Source: Austropuccinia psidii (Eukaryota; Basidiomycota; Pucciniomycetes; Pucciniales; Sphaerophragmiaceae). Taken from it: DNA of 64,000 nt. The first letter of the stretch is position 1. The number at the start of each line of letters is the position of its first letter. Of the stretch, positions 31,468 through 42,327 are shown in pieces. Both the position numbers and the translations under genes were made by a program. The stretch covers positions 2,143,501-2,207,500 of the forward strand of contig JALGQZ010000013.1 of assembly GCA_023105745.1 (NCBI GenBank), read 5' to 3'. The notes beneath the pieces were generated by a model. That model searched no databases, was not told the DNA's origin, and was given only the letters and a program-made list of their open reading frames with translations.

Positions 31468-33606
31468 TTAATCACTATACTGTGGTAAGTGAGTATGTAC
31501 CTCAGTGACCTCAAAAGAGACATTAATGTTCTCTATACCCAGTTCTTCTGATATTTCTTCTTCTTCTGAAGGCTCAGAATCACTGTCATGTAAAGATACA
31601 TCAGTTTCTTTTGTGTCTTCCACTTTTTCAACATTTATCTCATTGACTCTTGTCTTTTTTGGACAAGTGTTTTCCAAATGAGATGTACTTCCACATTTAT
31701 GACATTTCAAAGGAGGTCTGTCATGTGGTTTGTTTGGTCTTGAAATTGGTTTCCCACTAGTCTTATTGTCTATTGGGGTTTTGGACCAATTTATTCCAAT
31801 TTTTGTTCTAGTAGTGATGTCCTCCATAGCATTGACATAATCTTCTGTAGAGCAAAGCTCAATACATCTGCTTCTTATAGCCTGCTCAAGGTCACCACCA
31901 CATTTTCTTAATATCCTTTTATGTACCATTGTTTCAGACATATCAGGATGAAGGGCAGTTAACCTGTCCTTCTGCTTAAGAAACCAAGTCATGGGCCTGT
32001 CCTTCTCAATATTAAAAATGGATTCTTCAAAAGAATTTTCCATTCTAAATCTCCAGGAATCATTTGCCCATTTAGAAATAACTTGTTCTTTCCACCAAGG
32101 CCAAGAATGTTTACCATGGTCTTGTCTCATTTTATAATACCATTTCTTTGCTGACTTGGTAAATAATGAGTGTAATCTGGCACTTATGTATTCATCTGGT
32201 ATGTTAAAGTCTTCTTTAAACATATCAATTGTTTTCATAAATTCCATATGATTATATTCCCCTTCACCACTGAAGGTTGGCCATTCCTCTAATCTTGGAA
32301 TGTCCTTCTAATTGCAAGCAGTTTACACATCATGACTTGAAATTGTATGATGTAATTCATTATTCAAGTTAAGTACATTTCTGTCAAGAATTGGTGTGGA
32401 TTGCCTTGGCAATTCATGTTTTAGTGATATATTGTTAATACTTGATTGAATATCTTCTTTCAATTCAAGTCTTGCTTTATCACTTTTTTCCAATTGTTCT
32501 TGAAAAAGAGCTGCATTGTGACCAGTTGAGTTTTGCAAGTTTTGCACTTGTATTTTCAATTCTTTTAGCTGTCCAGTTATAAAAGAAATTGAATGTTCAT
32601 CTGGTTGATTGAGTAAGGTAACTTTAAACTCAAGTCTTTCACAAATTTGCGTCAAAGAGAAAATATTTGCCTTATTAACATTTTCAAGGCCAATTATGGT
32701 CTTTTGTTGGTCTTTTACTTGTAATATTTCATTACTCAAATTCTGTTGGACATGGTCAAATGCTTTAAATTTTGCCATAATTTCTTTATTACAAGATTCA
32801 AAGTAAGTTACAAGCTTTACAAGATCTACTTCTTTGGAAAGGATTGGTTCAATCTTTCCTCCTCCTTGTTTTTGAATTCCATCAAAGTTCTTGCCATATT
32901 GAACACATTGTCCATGGCTGTTTTTTCCTTCTTTGGAATTCTGTAATTCTGCGGGTAAGGCTTGTTACACTTGGGCTTTGCCTTTCCTTTTGCCTTCTGC
33001 TTGCCCTTCTGGTTGGTTTTTGGGGCTTGCTTGGGCTTGTTTGTCACTGGTTGAGGCGGATTTTTGCTGGTGGATGCTTGAGGAGCTTCCACTGGGCTGT
33101 TGCCCTTTCCTTGAGCCAATTTCTTCTTCTCGTCCTCTGATAACATGCTTTGGTTTTTCAACCAAGCTTTTATCTGTTGGACTTGTCCTTTGACAGACAT
33201 GGGTGTCCAACCCAACAGAAGATCTTCTGTCTTTTCTGGCCCCATGAACTTCTTCACTTGAAGATAAGAGTTCATGGTGCCTAGCCAAAGACTTGGAAGG
33301 AGTTCCCACTCTTGTTGTTTTGACGCCAGGAACCAGTTTTTCCATTGGGATTGATAAATTTCCACAGCTGCCTGTTGGAAATGGTTCAGGCCTAACAGCA
33401 ATAGCAGTTATGTCAGCTTCTGGACTCTCAAGAAGAGGTTCAAAGGTGCTGGCTAACCTTTGGGAACTGGTGGAAGTTCTGGCATCCTCCATTTGTGCCT
33501 CTCCTCTGGGAGGACATTCTTGCCTTTTGGATTTGTGGCTGGAATGTCCTGGTCCAGATCCATTTGATTGGATGGAGTAGTTACTTCCACTTCTAGTAGG
33601 AGTCAT
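31468..33606 (-). pseudogene. gag: Element C gag, one frame with in-frame stops
   Basis: Begins at ATG 33606, which lies inside the predicted first intron of the overlapping ORF. The N-terminal low-complexity part runs to a TAA at 32965-32967. The middle helical part (32323-32778, Gln/Lys/Glu-rich, possibly coiled coil) ends at a TAA (32323-32325), with a TAG a few codons on. The capsid part from 32247 is open, with ARLHSLFTKSAKKWYYKMRQ and LRKCGGDLEQAIRSRCIE. The zinc knuckle is CHKCGSTSHLENTC, followed by an acidic tail. It stops at a TAA (31468-31470), two codons before the Pol ATG and in the same frame. Full-length copies would read gag-pol as one ORF. Confidence 0.85.
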
Positions 33607-35217
33607 TTAACATTAATTTTAATAAAAAATAGAGTAAAATTGAATTGAATTCACCTGCAGGACCTTTAAAGGGCTCTTTGGTTATCAAACCCCTTGGTGC
33701 TGGACTGGTTTGAATTTCAATACTGGATGTCAGGCTGAGTCTATGATAAAGGTGTATATGAGTATTTACAAGCTTTAACTATGACTGTGACACGGTAAAA
33801 ATGGTTTTTAAAAGATGATAAGATTGATAATAAATGATATAATTTAAGATTTAAAGGGCTTTACTATAAAGATATAGTGGTGGTGAGCGCCGTTGAAAGC
33901 CCTGGGTGCAGCTTTACCTGTTGGATTACAATAATAAAGACTACAATACTTTAAATTAAGAGTATACCTGATTATTTAACCAAGAGTAAAGCTTTTTTTG
34001 ACAGTTTACTACGTAGGTTATTCAAGAGCAGGATGAGGAAAGGTTTTTGGCTGTGAAAAGCCCTCCTTTTATCCTGAAATTGAGGTGGAAAGGCTGCTAG
34101 ACCTTTCCACATAGAGGAAGTGAAGATTTTTCACTCTCCAGGACAGGCTTGTGGTTTGCAAACAGCCTGTATACCCTGTATTGGGCTCAGATGTGGTTTT
34201 GAAACCACATCTGGGCAGTTTTCACCAATACAGGGTGAAAATTTTCATCTGGGGACCCCACAGCCTGATTCTGACGTGTATGACGCGTAAAATGCTGTAC
34301 AGAAGCTGTATGGGACCCAAGTATTGACTGAAATATGAGGTATTGAAGTAAAAACATGCTTCTTCGTCTATTTGACACCTCATATTCATGGTTATGGGAT
34401 ATTATCCCATGGTAAGGCTGTATCTGACAGCAGGTGGGATTTTGACCTTAAAATGGTCATAACTCTGTCAGTTTTTGAGATATCAAGCTCAACGTTGGTT
34501 CATTGAATAGCCCTGTATGAGCTCTACACAATGGTACCCAACTTGACATGGTTATCATTAAATATGACAAAGTTATCCCATGTACAAGTATTTTTGTACA
34601 TTGGCGTGGTCTGGTCAAAAGCTGTATTAAGCTTGTTTGGCCAATAACTTCTGTTGTAGTTGAGTTATGAGGAAATGGATGGCACCATCAGATAGCCCTG
34701 ATTGTGCTCTTTAAAAAAAGACCCCACTTTAGGTATCTCACACTAAAACTGTAAAAGTTAGATGAGAGGTGAATGTTTTGTTCACCCTTATTTGGTCTGA
34801 ATTTGACCATAACTCAAGTAATACTGGTGCTGGCTCAGTCTGGCTGGTACCATTGGATAGCCCTGGCTTAGAGCTTCATTTTGAATACCCATTTGATGGG
34901 GTTAAGCCTCTCCTTCTAGATTTTAGATGAGAGGTGAAAATTAAGGTTTATGCTCAGCAATAACTTTGAGCAGGAATAACTTTGTTATTTCTTGTCCTAT
35001 GGTGATGGGACTTATATTTTCAGGAAGAGGTGAGTTTCCTCTTTCTTTTGATACCTTTTGAGCTAATTTGGCTCAGTTCCATGTTTTGGTGGTATTTTGG
35101 CTATACCATTGGTTTATAGTATTTTGGCTGTCATGCTTGTGCTCTGGTTTTGAGTCACAGGCTGACACTGGACTCTGAGGTTTCAGAGTCTGAAGAATTT
35201 TCTCTGATGGAAGACAT
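32826..35217 (-). CDS. Element C putative spliced ORF overlapping gag (three exons)
   Basis: Exon 1 runs from ATG 35217 to 35173, is interrupted by a solo LTR, and resumes 33727-33655. Exon 2 is 33592-33458. Exon 3 is 33391-32826. Intron 1 (33593-33654, 62 bp) is GTGAAT...CTAG. Intron 2 (33392-33457, 66 bp) is GTTAGC...TTAG. The exons total 819 nt, exactly 273 codons with one terminal TAG. The joined frame differs from gag, yet overlaps it for about 700 nt. Exon 1 has a Ser/Glu/Asp-rich start. Exon 3 has NHFQQAAVEIYQSQWKNW, ELLPSLWLGTMNSY, a Lys-rich middle, and AMDNVFNMARTLMEFKNKEE. The same exons and phases exist in element A. The function is unknown: a Gag N-terminal (matrix-like) domain or an accessory protein are both possible. 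Confidence 0.65.
33728..35167 (-). repeat. Solo D/E-type LTR in element C exon 1
   Basis: 1,440 bp, TGTCAGG to GCTGACA, with the perfect target duplication CTGGA at 33723-33727 and 35168-35172. It splits the first exon of the spliced ORF. It is very similar to the E 3' LTR (58557-59994). Confidence 0.95.
34174..34235. repeat. Nested stem-loop in D/E-type LTR
   Basis: The outer arms CCCTGTATTGG (34174-34184) and CCAATACAGGG (34225-34235) are perfectly complementary. Inside them, CAGATGTGGTTT (34188-34199) pairs with AAACCACATCTG (34202-34213) across a 2-base centre. The inner stem is retained at about 53048 and 59018. A shorter form (TTGTGGT...ACCACAA) is near 20820. Confidence 0.8.
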
Positions 35218-35741
35218 TAGAGAGAATTAAAAATATAAGTTATTTTATCAAATAATGAAAATAACTTAAAAACTCAACTTATTAAATAAAGTTGTTTTAA
35301 TGTAATTTTATGGCAAATTACGTCAAAAATATAGAAAATTGTCTAAGATGAAAGAAAAAAATGTTTTTAGTAAAGATTTATATTTTTAAAGATTTTTATT
35401 TTCTTTAAAGAAATAATGATTATGCAATTAACAAGTTAATTAATCAAAATGGTATTATTATTCACTTTATACTAGAATAACTCAAAGAATAAATTTCAAG
35501 TCGGTGATGTGAAAAAGCCAATAGTTAAACAAAAGAAATTTATTCCAAATCACTCAATAGTATATTGTTCCAAACAATATTCTTAAGAAGAAATTAACTT
35601 TATTAAGATTATAAAGATTATTTATAAGGGATAAGTCCCAAAAAAGCCAGTATTAAGACAAATATGGCAATTTTACGTCAAAAAATAGTAAAATAAGGTC
35701 TAGAATATGATTTATGTCCCAAAAATTGGTTGAAAACCATG
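35173..35741 (-). other. Element C leader
   Basis: AT-rich leader between the primer-binding site and the first exon (whose ATG is at 35217). No other convincing ORF. It resembles the A leader in position and composition. Confidence 0.5.
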
Positions 35742-35753
35742 GCCAGGCCCCCA
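35742..35753 (-). other. Primer-binding site of element C
   Basis: TGGGGGCCTGGC on the minus strand, two bases inside the 5' LTR, identical to element A. The tRNA was not identified. Confidence 0.75.
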
Positions 35754-35755
35754 AA

Positions 35756-38700
35756 TGTAAGGTTTGTCTATGAAACTCTTGATAATAGTAGCAAAATCAA
35801 GAGTACTATGACTGTCCTCAATAGAAATATATAATATAATAAAGTATTATAACCACAAATTTAAAAATAATTATTAAAAATAATTATATATAAAAAAATA
35901 AATTTAATTACTATTATAAAAATATAATAATAAAAAAAAATATAATATTTATAATAAAATTTTAATTATTCTATTATTGTTATAGTCACTGTAAGATGTG
36001 ACTATGAAACTGGTGATAATATTACTATTAATCAACAGTACTATGTCTGTTCTTATGAAATATAATAATAAAATATTATTATAGCCACAATTGAATAATT
36101 AAAAAATTATTTCTTTCACGTGTTAGGCACTACTAGTGATTTTAACAGTGAGCAAGTAATTGTCTACAAGAATCAATTACAAGAAGAATTTAATAATAAA
36201 AACTTCTTTATTAAAATAATAAAATTATTTTAATATAGAATTATCTTTTGCAAGAATAATTATAAAGATAATTCTTGAAGAAAACTATTACTAGAGGAAA
36301 ACTTTAATAATTAAGAATAAATGACTCACTAATACTCCAAAGAACTTATTGATAGATAAGAGTAGAGTAATTTGACGTAGAATTGTGGATTTAAGGGATC
36401 AAAAGGATTTATAACAGTATTACAACAATATATAGTTCGATTCTATGATTTCACGTCTTTCTGATTGATTCTGAAAGATTTAAAACACTTAATAATAGCT
36501 GTAACTAATACTTACTTGTTGGTAATAATGAGTTAATAAATTGATAAGATGATGATGATTGGAAAAAACAGCAAGAAGAGGCTTCTTTTAAGTCAACAAC
36601 AGCTCACAGAGGCGTGCCATGGAGCAAACTGAAAAACCAGTGAGTGAGAAAACAATAAACCCTTTTGGATTAATGATTGCATCATCTGTTGTCACGTAAG
36701 ATTATCATAATTACTTAATTGATGCTTTTACGTGACTACCAACCCCAATATGGTTAAGAATAAAAGGAGTAACAACAGTAAATCTTCTTTTATTCCAAAA
36801 GAATCATTGATTTCTCAAAGTTATCAATGTTATTGCCAATTTCATCACAGGTTTTAATTACTGTGAATTTTTGAAGATTCAGTGTTTCACGTAGAATGGT
36901 CAAAAATGGACTGTAAGTAAAACTTTTAATTTTACTAGTAAAACTGTAATTCTTTTTAGTTGTACCATAGATAATACAGTTCTTCATTGGTCCTGAAAGT
37001 TTCAGAAAGATTCATTAAGAATTGTATTTTTAATGAATTTTTGAAGTTTTTACCTCATTTCTACGTAGAATTGCAAATAGCAGTATTTTGCTGGTTGTTA
37101 TGAGGTAAATCAATGAATATGGATGCCAAAAGGGTTTTAATTACTCTTTTAGGGTCTAGTCATGGAAAGTCATCAAGAATTGACGTGGTTACAGGAGTCT
37201 AAGTAGCTCATTACCTCCTTGGCACGTCAAAATAGCAGGTTATTTGCTATTTTTCTTATGATTACAGTAGGTGTAACTTGGTAACCAAGTTCCCAAAGAG
37301 TTTTAGTTTACCAATTGGGCCAAGATGAGCCATGGATCCATGCTCTGGAGCTATCCACGCCTCTGAGGCCTCAGAAGTTGGGTACCCTGGCTCTCTTTGA
37401 TGTCTTTTGTCCCCCTTGCTTATTTTTCACGTAAAAATAGAAATTTAAGCTTAAAGTGAGATATCCACTATGGGTGTACCAAAAGTCCATGTAAGAATAC
37501 CATGATATTAAGTGCTCAAAACATGCATAACAGTATTCTTAGTGTATATGTAACATGGGATTTCTCACTTTCCCATTATTTTGGCTAAAAATCAAGAAAA
37601 ACAAAAATTTTCACGGATCTTTTATGTGGTATTAATGATGTGGTATTGAAGTATTTTCCATTTTACCACCTCAAATACTTAAATTGAGCTTATTCACTCT
37701 ATAGAGCTACCCTAGGTAAATTTTTGTGTAGAATCCAAATCTGGTCTTAAATCCATGGATTTACTTACTCAATAAAAAGTTATTCATCTTTTCTGAAATT
37801 GAAAATGATGAATTTTGGATATATGCATGACTTATGAGTTTTGCATAATTCAAAAATTTCTTTTTAAGATAATTGTGGCCTATTTGGGTATGTAAAATAT
37901 ACCTCAAGGCTCACAGTCACTGACAGTTATAACAATAAGAATTGTAAAGCTCTTAATGAGACAATTACACGTGGAAATATAAATATTAACCACTTATATA
38001 TAATATAAATACTATTTATAAAATAATTATAGCACACACTGTGCAGAAATAATTCTTATAGAATAAAATTCTATATAAAAAAACTAATACTAGATAAAAA
38101 AATATAGAACTTTAGAGAAAAACTTACTTATAATATTTATTTAATACAAAAAGTTAAACAACAACAGTTATTATATTAAATAATGATTATAAGTTCAAAA
38201 CACGTCTGAAATCAATAATTTTAAGGATAAAACAACTTTTTATGATAAAATTTAAGATTAAAGAGTTTTTAAGAGGAATTTGTGGATTTTAAAAGATATT
38301 TAAGATGAAAATTTTATAATATAAAATATATTATTGATGATTACAACAATAATCTGAATTCTATGACTTCAATTCTTTAATTTACAATTAATAAAGAATA
38401 AAATAACTTAAGAATTATTTTAATAATAAGATTTTATAAATAATAAAACTTTACCTATTTAAATTTCTAATATGATTGGATTGATAATGAATGATGGACA
38501 AAAACAGTGATGAAAAGACTCTTTTTATGTCTTCAGAGCAGCTCTCATGATTCATAATGAATATAGAGGGTGTTCTCAGGTCAAAACTGAAAAACCATAC
38601 TTAAAAACAAAGTTCTTAGCTCAAGGCAACTTGTTTTTAATTCCGATTTAAAGTTACCAGTGTTATTCTTAACTCCATGTAACTTTAATCCTCATTCAAG

Positions 38701-39885
38701 CTGATTATTTTAGGTTTTTAATATAAATAAACTTATTTATATTAAAATTCATCACATGAACACCTTAAAAATAGAGTTTCAAGCAGAAATCTCTTAAACT
38801 CAATTTTTAATTAATTTTTAAAGAAATCATAATTTTCTTTGAGCTTAATTAAAAGAGTAAATTTCCAGGCTAATTACCCAGGGATTTTATTTATAAAAGA
38901 TACTTAAAATTTAATTTATATATAGATGATATTAAATTCTAAGCTGTGTGAAATTTTCAAGCAAATCCATTAAGATTTGGATTTCTAATGAATTTTTGAA
39001 GTTATTACTATTTTTCCACGTAAAATAGAAATACACACCAAACCTTAGCTTTTGATAAGGTTTTGATGCTTGTAACTTTAAAGTTTTAAGCTTATTTAAG
39101 GTTTTTAAGCCTGATTAAGCTTTGAAAGTTCTTAAAACCTTGATTTCAAGCTTGCATATTGGGATTTACCCTTTGGCAGCTTGAAATTCCTGTCCAAATT
39201 CGGATAAAACCAGTTTAAACCTTAAGGTTGGATCAAAGTCTAATATTAAAGTTTAAATAAGGTTGAAAATCCTCCAATACAGGTGGAAAACCTTAATTGA
39301 ATCATTTCAGATCCAAAAAGTTGGGTACCCCAGCTCTATTTGGTCTTTTTCCTTTGTCCCACCTTTTTGCGTGGATTTTGCCCTTTTATTTATTTAAAGC
39401 CATACCATGGCTTTAAACCCTTTTGAATTGAGCTCATTCAGGATTTAAATTCTGTATGGCAAATCCTTAGCCAATTCAGTAAATATACACCACACCTCAA
39501 TTTTAACTAAAATTTTGGTAAGTTTGCATTAACCTTATGCAACTTTAAATTTAAGCTTATTTAAGCTTAAATTTAACAATTTTAAAAAAATGTTAAAAAA
39601 GTTACATTAGTACTGTGAGATTCTTAAATCTTCTAATAAAACAAGAAATAAGTGTTTCTGGGTATAACACCTTATGGATGTACCCTAGGTTATTTTTGGT
39701 GTAGAATCCAAAAATGACATAATATTTATAACTTTGTTTATCCAAAATAAAGTTCTACTTATTTCTTGTTATTTCTTGTTATTTTTTATTTTAATTTCAA
39801 CTAAAAGGTCTGTTTAAGACAAAATTAGCTGTTTATAAATCATTTGTGGCCTTATGGGTATGTTATACATACCTCACGGCTCACA
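35756..39885 (-). repeat. 5' LTR of element C, interrupted by a solo LTR
   Basis: Segments 35756-35989 and 37921-39885 together give 2,199 bp matching 25513-27702. The break at 35989/37916 holds a solo LTR with its own duplication. The outer end TCACA (39881-39885) is followed by the TAATA duplication. Confidence 0.95.
35990..37915 (-). repeat. Solo A/C-like LTR nested in the 5' LTR of C
   Basis: 1,926 bp, TGTAAGATGTGACTATGAAAC to AAGGCTCACA, with the perfect target duplication GTCAC at 35985-35989 and 37916-37920. It is a third LTR variant, related to A and C types at both ends but otherwise diverged. A small ORF inside (36790-36987) has no support. Confidence 0.95.
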
Positions 39886-40499
39886 TAATAATAAAAATGA
39901 TATCAAGTAATATAGATGATAAAAAAAAACAATAAGGTATATTATTTAATTGCTTCTGAGAAAAAAAATAATTTAAGGTCATGATAGATCTCTCTTTTTT
40001 TTTTTTTTTGGTATATTCATTATTATTCATGGTAAGTCGCCTTTTTATTTTGTTATTGAGGGTTAACACCCCCTCTCCATTTAATACTTTGACCCTAATT
40101 TTAATTTATTTATTTTAATTTATTATTTTTTTTCTAATAATAAAGTTAATGTAATATAAATAATAATAATTTTCTTATTGTTCTTCTTTTATTTTTATTT
40201 TATTTACTTACTTGACTATACTAAAGTAATAATATAAGAAGTCTAATGATATTATTTTATTTTGTTTTATTTTTTATCTTTTATCTTCTAATAAATAATT
40301 TAAGTAACCCTCTTTGATAATATAAGGAATCTTGATTCAAAAGTATATATTTATATATATATTAATTTGATTTTTTTTTTTTTTTTTGAAGTTACCAGTG
40401 TGAATACTTCAAGCTTAAACAGCTGTACTTTTTATCTTGCCGCGGGTGATGGCGTTTCTTCCAACTTTAATTCAACCCTCTTTCCACTTCCATTAAAAT
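39886..40499. other. AT-rich F interior between C and a solo LTR
   Basis: No gene seen. It contains poly-T tracts (near 39998-40010 and 40374-40388), and a CCCCTCTCCATT stretch near 40070 that also occurs near 25338 on the other side of element C. Confidence 0.55.
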
Positions 40500-42327
40500 T
40501 GTAAGGTGTGGATATGAAACTTTGATTAAAAATCAAGTACTTTTCCTGTCCTCAAGTTTTGTATAATGTAAAAATCAATTAATAATAGTAAGAAATATTA
40601 TTTTGAATAGAGAACATGCCAATTTTATTTTTTATAGCTTTATTAGTATAAAACAATAATAGTATAAAGATGTATTGTTTTACCAACAATAAAAATTTAT
40701 CCAAAAATACTCTACAAGAGATATTTAAGGCTACAAAAGAAATTTCTTCAAGAGAAATTTCAATTGGAATTAATTCAGCAAAGAGCTTCAAGCAATTCAT
40801 TAAAGGAAAAAGGCTTCAAAAAGAATATTAAAGAGAAAACATGCCCAAAAGTGACCAGACTGAATTTGGAAACAAAGTGACAAAGTTGACAGTGATGAAA
40901 GATGCTTTAATTCACTTTTGGGGTGGTTCAGGGGTAAAAATGATTATAAGAGTTACAAACAATGATTAGAATGATTTTTTTTCACGTGGTTAAAAGGTTT
41001 GAAATGATTTAAAAAAGGTGGTTGGAATCTTTTATTGATTGGTTTAACAGTGTTTAAACTATTTTAAAAGGAAAAGATTCTAACATGAAGAGAAAAGTGG
41101 GGCAAAGAAGACATTCTTTTATAGCCATCAATTTTCTTACCCCAAAAGTAAAATTTACTCTTGTCATTCGAGAAAAACAGTCTGACAACAGAAAAGCTAT
41201 TTATGGCATCAATGAACCCTGGTTTAGAGCAAAAAAGGGCTGGTTTAAGCCATTTTTAGCCATTTTAGACCATTAAATAAGCCATTACTATAGCAATACC
41301 TGGTCTAGAGCCTTCAAAACACGTCAGAATGTGTGTAAGAGGCGTAGAAACCAGTTAAAACTGTTTTTACTAACATTGTATTAGCTTAAGGGTACTTTTA
41401 CCCTTTTGGCAGCAGTTAAAACCACCCTGGTTGGTATCAAAACCTCATCATCAATTGAGTCACAGACCCTGCGACTCAATTCCAGGCCAAAAGTGATGAA
41501 CGTTTGCGTGGATTTTGACATCCCACGCCAGTCAGCAAGGATTTTGGGGGTCTGGCTCCCCCTTAGAGCTAGAGTTCCTTTTCCCCCCCAATTTTAATCT
41601 TTCCAATTTATTTTTTCCTTTAATTCCTCATCATGTATTATACTTGTAATTTACATATGTAATTAAATTGAATTGTACAGCACAATACAGTAATAATTAA
41701 TACCTCATATGTAAATCAAAGTTCACTTATGTAATACATGCGCACATTTTGACATTTCAATTGAATTCAATTGAAAATACGTCAACTCCTCATAGCTTCT
41801 AAACTAAACACAACACCTCAATTTTAACACCAAAATTGATGGTTAACACCATTTGTGGTGTGAATTAAATTAAAGCTTTGAGTATTTTAAATTTTTGTAT
41901 TGAAAATAGTAATAACTTAATTTAAGCTTATTTAGAGTTGAGTCACAGAAATTGCATCCAGAGGTGACCCCATTTTATTTTTTATGAGGAATCCAATGGT
42001 GTGATAATTTCTTTATGTTTATTTATTGAATAAAGAGTTATAATATATTTTATATAAATTTTTACCAAAAATCTTTGAATTTAACAATTTTTATTAAAAA
42101 TTGATTTTTACTTAATTTTTATAAGTCAAAATATAATTTCATAATTTTAAATTTTATTGTAATTTTATTTTTAAATTATAAATAAATTTTGATTTTTAAA
42201 TACAAATTTGTATTTATATTTCAATTTATTATTTTGATAATATAAACAAATTTATTTTATTTATATTTGTGTCTTGATTTATCTTTTGTGGTCTTTTACG
42301 TATATGAAAATACCTCTAAGCCTCACA
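40500..42327 (-). repeat. Solo B-type LTR
   Basis: 1,828 bp, TGTAAGGTGTGG to AGCCTCACA. The flanks AAAAT (40495-40499) and AAGAT (42328-42332) match at four of five bases, an imperfect target duplication that suggests age. It includes the 22-bp palindrome at 41755-41776. Confidence 0.88.

Larger units (their letters stand above)
25513..39885 (-). mobile_element. Element C, nearly intact Ty3/Gypsy chromovirus
   Basis: Bounded by LTRs with TGTAAGG...TCACA termini and a perfect 5-bp target duplication TAATA (25508-25512 and 39886-39890). Without its two nested solo LTRs it is about 11.0 kb. The order on the minus strand is 5' LTR, primer-binding site, leader, spliced ORF/gag, protease-RT-RNase H, integrase-chromodomain, polypurine tract, 3' LTR. 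The two LTRs differ at about 45 sites by eye over about 2.2 kb (about 2%). Gag and pol are in one frame, interrupted only by a handful of stops. Confidence 0.95.

Noticed and set aside
36790..36987. 65-residue ORF in the solo LTR at 35990-37915
   Set aside because: An isolated ORF in AT-rich LTR sequence without homologous ORFs in related LTRs.
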